DNA from: an uncultured Haloferula sp.
Lineage (GTDB): Bacteria; Verrucomicrobiota; Verrucomicrobiae; Verrucomicrobiales; Akkermansiaceae
Assembly (NCBI GenBank): GCA_946885645.1
Contig: CAMPGU010000276.1
Coordinates: 1 to 5,526, forward strand
Reading direction: 5' to 3'
DNA: 5,526 nt
Part shown: piece by piece, positions 5,466-5,526 of the stretch
Layout: every line of letters begins with the position of its first letter
How positions within the stretch are numbered: position 1 is the stretch's first letter
The notes under the pieces: generated by a model
Told to the model about the DNA's origin: nothing
Databases searched by the model: none
What the model saw: only the letters and a program-made list of their open reading frames with translations
Program-made: the position numbers and the translations under genes

Positions 5466-5526
5466 GGGAATGTGAAGGCGACATTTTTCTGTAGTTCCTC
5501 GCCCTGGGCGTCGGCTGGACGTTGAG

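Noticed and set aside
5436..5525. Short plus-strand frame of 29 codons near the right edge
   Set aside because: No Shine-Dalgarno sequence, no recognisable protein feature, and it overlaps a T-run and hairpin on the other strand.
1..5526. CRISPR array, insertion sequence, tRNA or prophage elements
   Set aside because: No regularly spaced direct repeats, terminal inverted repeats, transposase or integrase motifs, or tRNA-like cloverleaf were seen on either strand.

Overview
This 5.5 kb window is GC-rich chromosomal DNA, most likely from a member of the Verrucomicrobiota (Verrucomicrobiales, Luteolibacter- or Haloferula-like). The lineage is an inference. It rests mainly on the C-terminal module of the gene at 966-2501, a 'YTVELSPDLVTWTPV ... 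FARVAVTRL' domain of the type common on secreted proteins of that group, together with high GC and a set of exported proteins. No rRNA, tRNA, transposase, integrase or CRISPR array was seen.

Layout: five protein genes are supported. On the minus strand at the left edge is the N-terminal 305 residues of a cytosolic GAF-PAS sensor protein (1-917, cut by the window edge). Just upstream of it, on the same strand, is a 511-residue secreted protein (966-2501) with beta-propeller-like segments, a calcium-loop motif and the C-terminal module. A divergent intergenic region of about 300 bases (2502-2799) contains a perfect 12-base palindrome. It separates this gene from two plus-strand genes: an exported TPR-repeat protein (2800-4143) and, 59 bases on, a lipoprotein L,D-transpeptidase of the YkuD family (4203-4868). 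Converging on these from the right is a short minus-strand gene (4939-5352) for a periplasmic cytochrome b562-like four-helix protein, with a hairpin plus T-run terminator between the two stops.

Functionally, four of the five products are predicted to leave the cytoplasm: a secreted protein, a TPR protein, a lipoprotein cell-wall cross-linking enzyme and a periplasmic heme-binding candidate. The TPR and L,D-transpeptidase genes may be co-transcribed. Nothing indicates that the others form one pathway, and I see no defence, mobile or biosynthetic system here. The points most worth a second look are the altered catalytic motif of the L,D-transpeptidase (SHACIR instead of SHGC), the possibly leaderless cytochrome b562-like gene with both heme ligands in place, and a sharp GC and codon-use drop inside the secreted protein gene.
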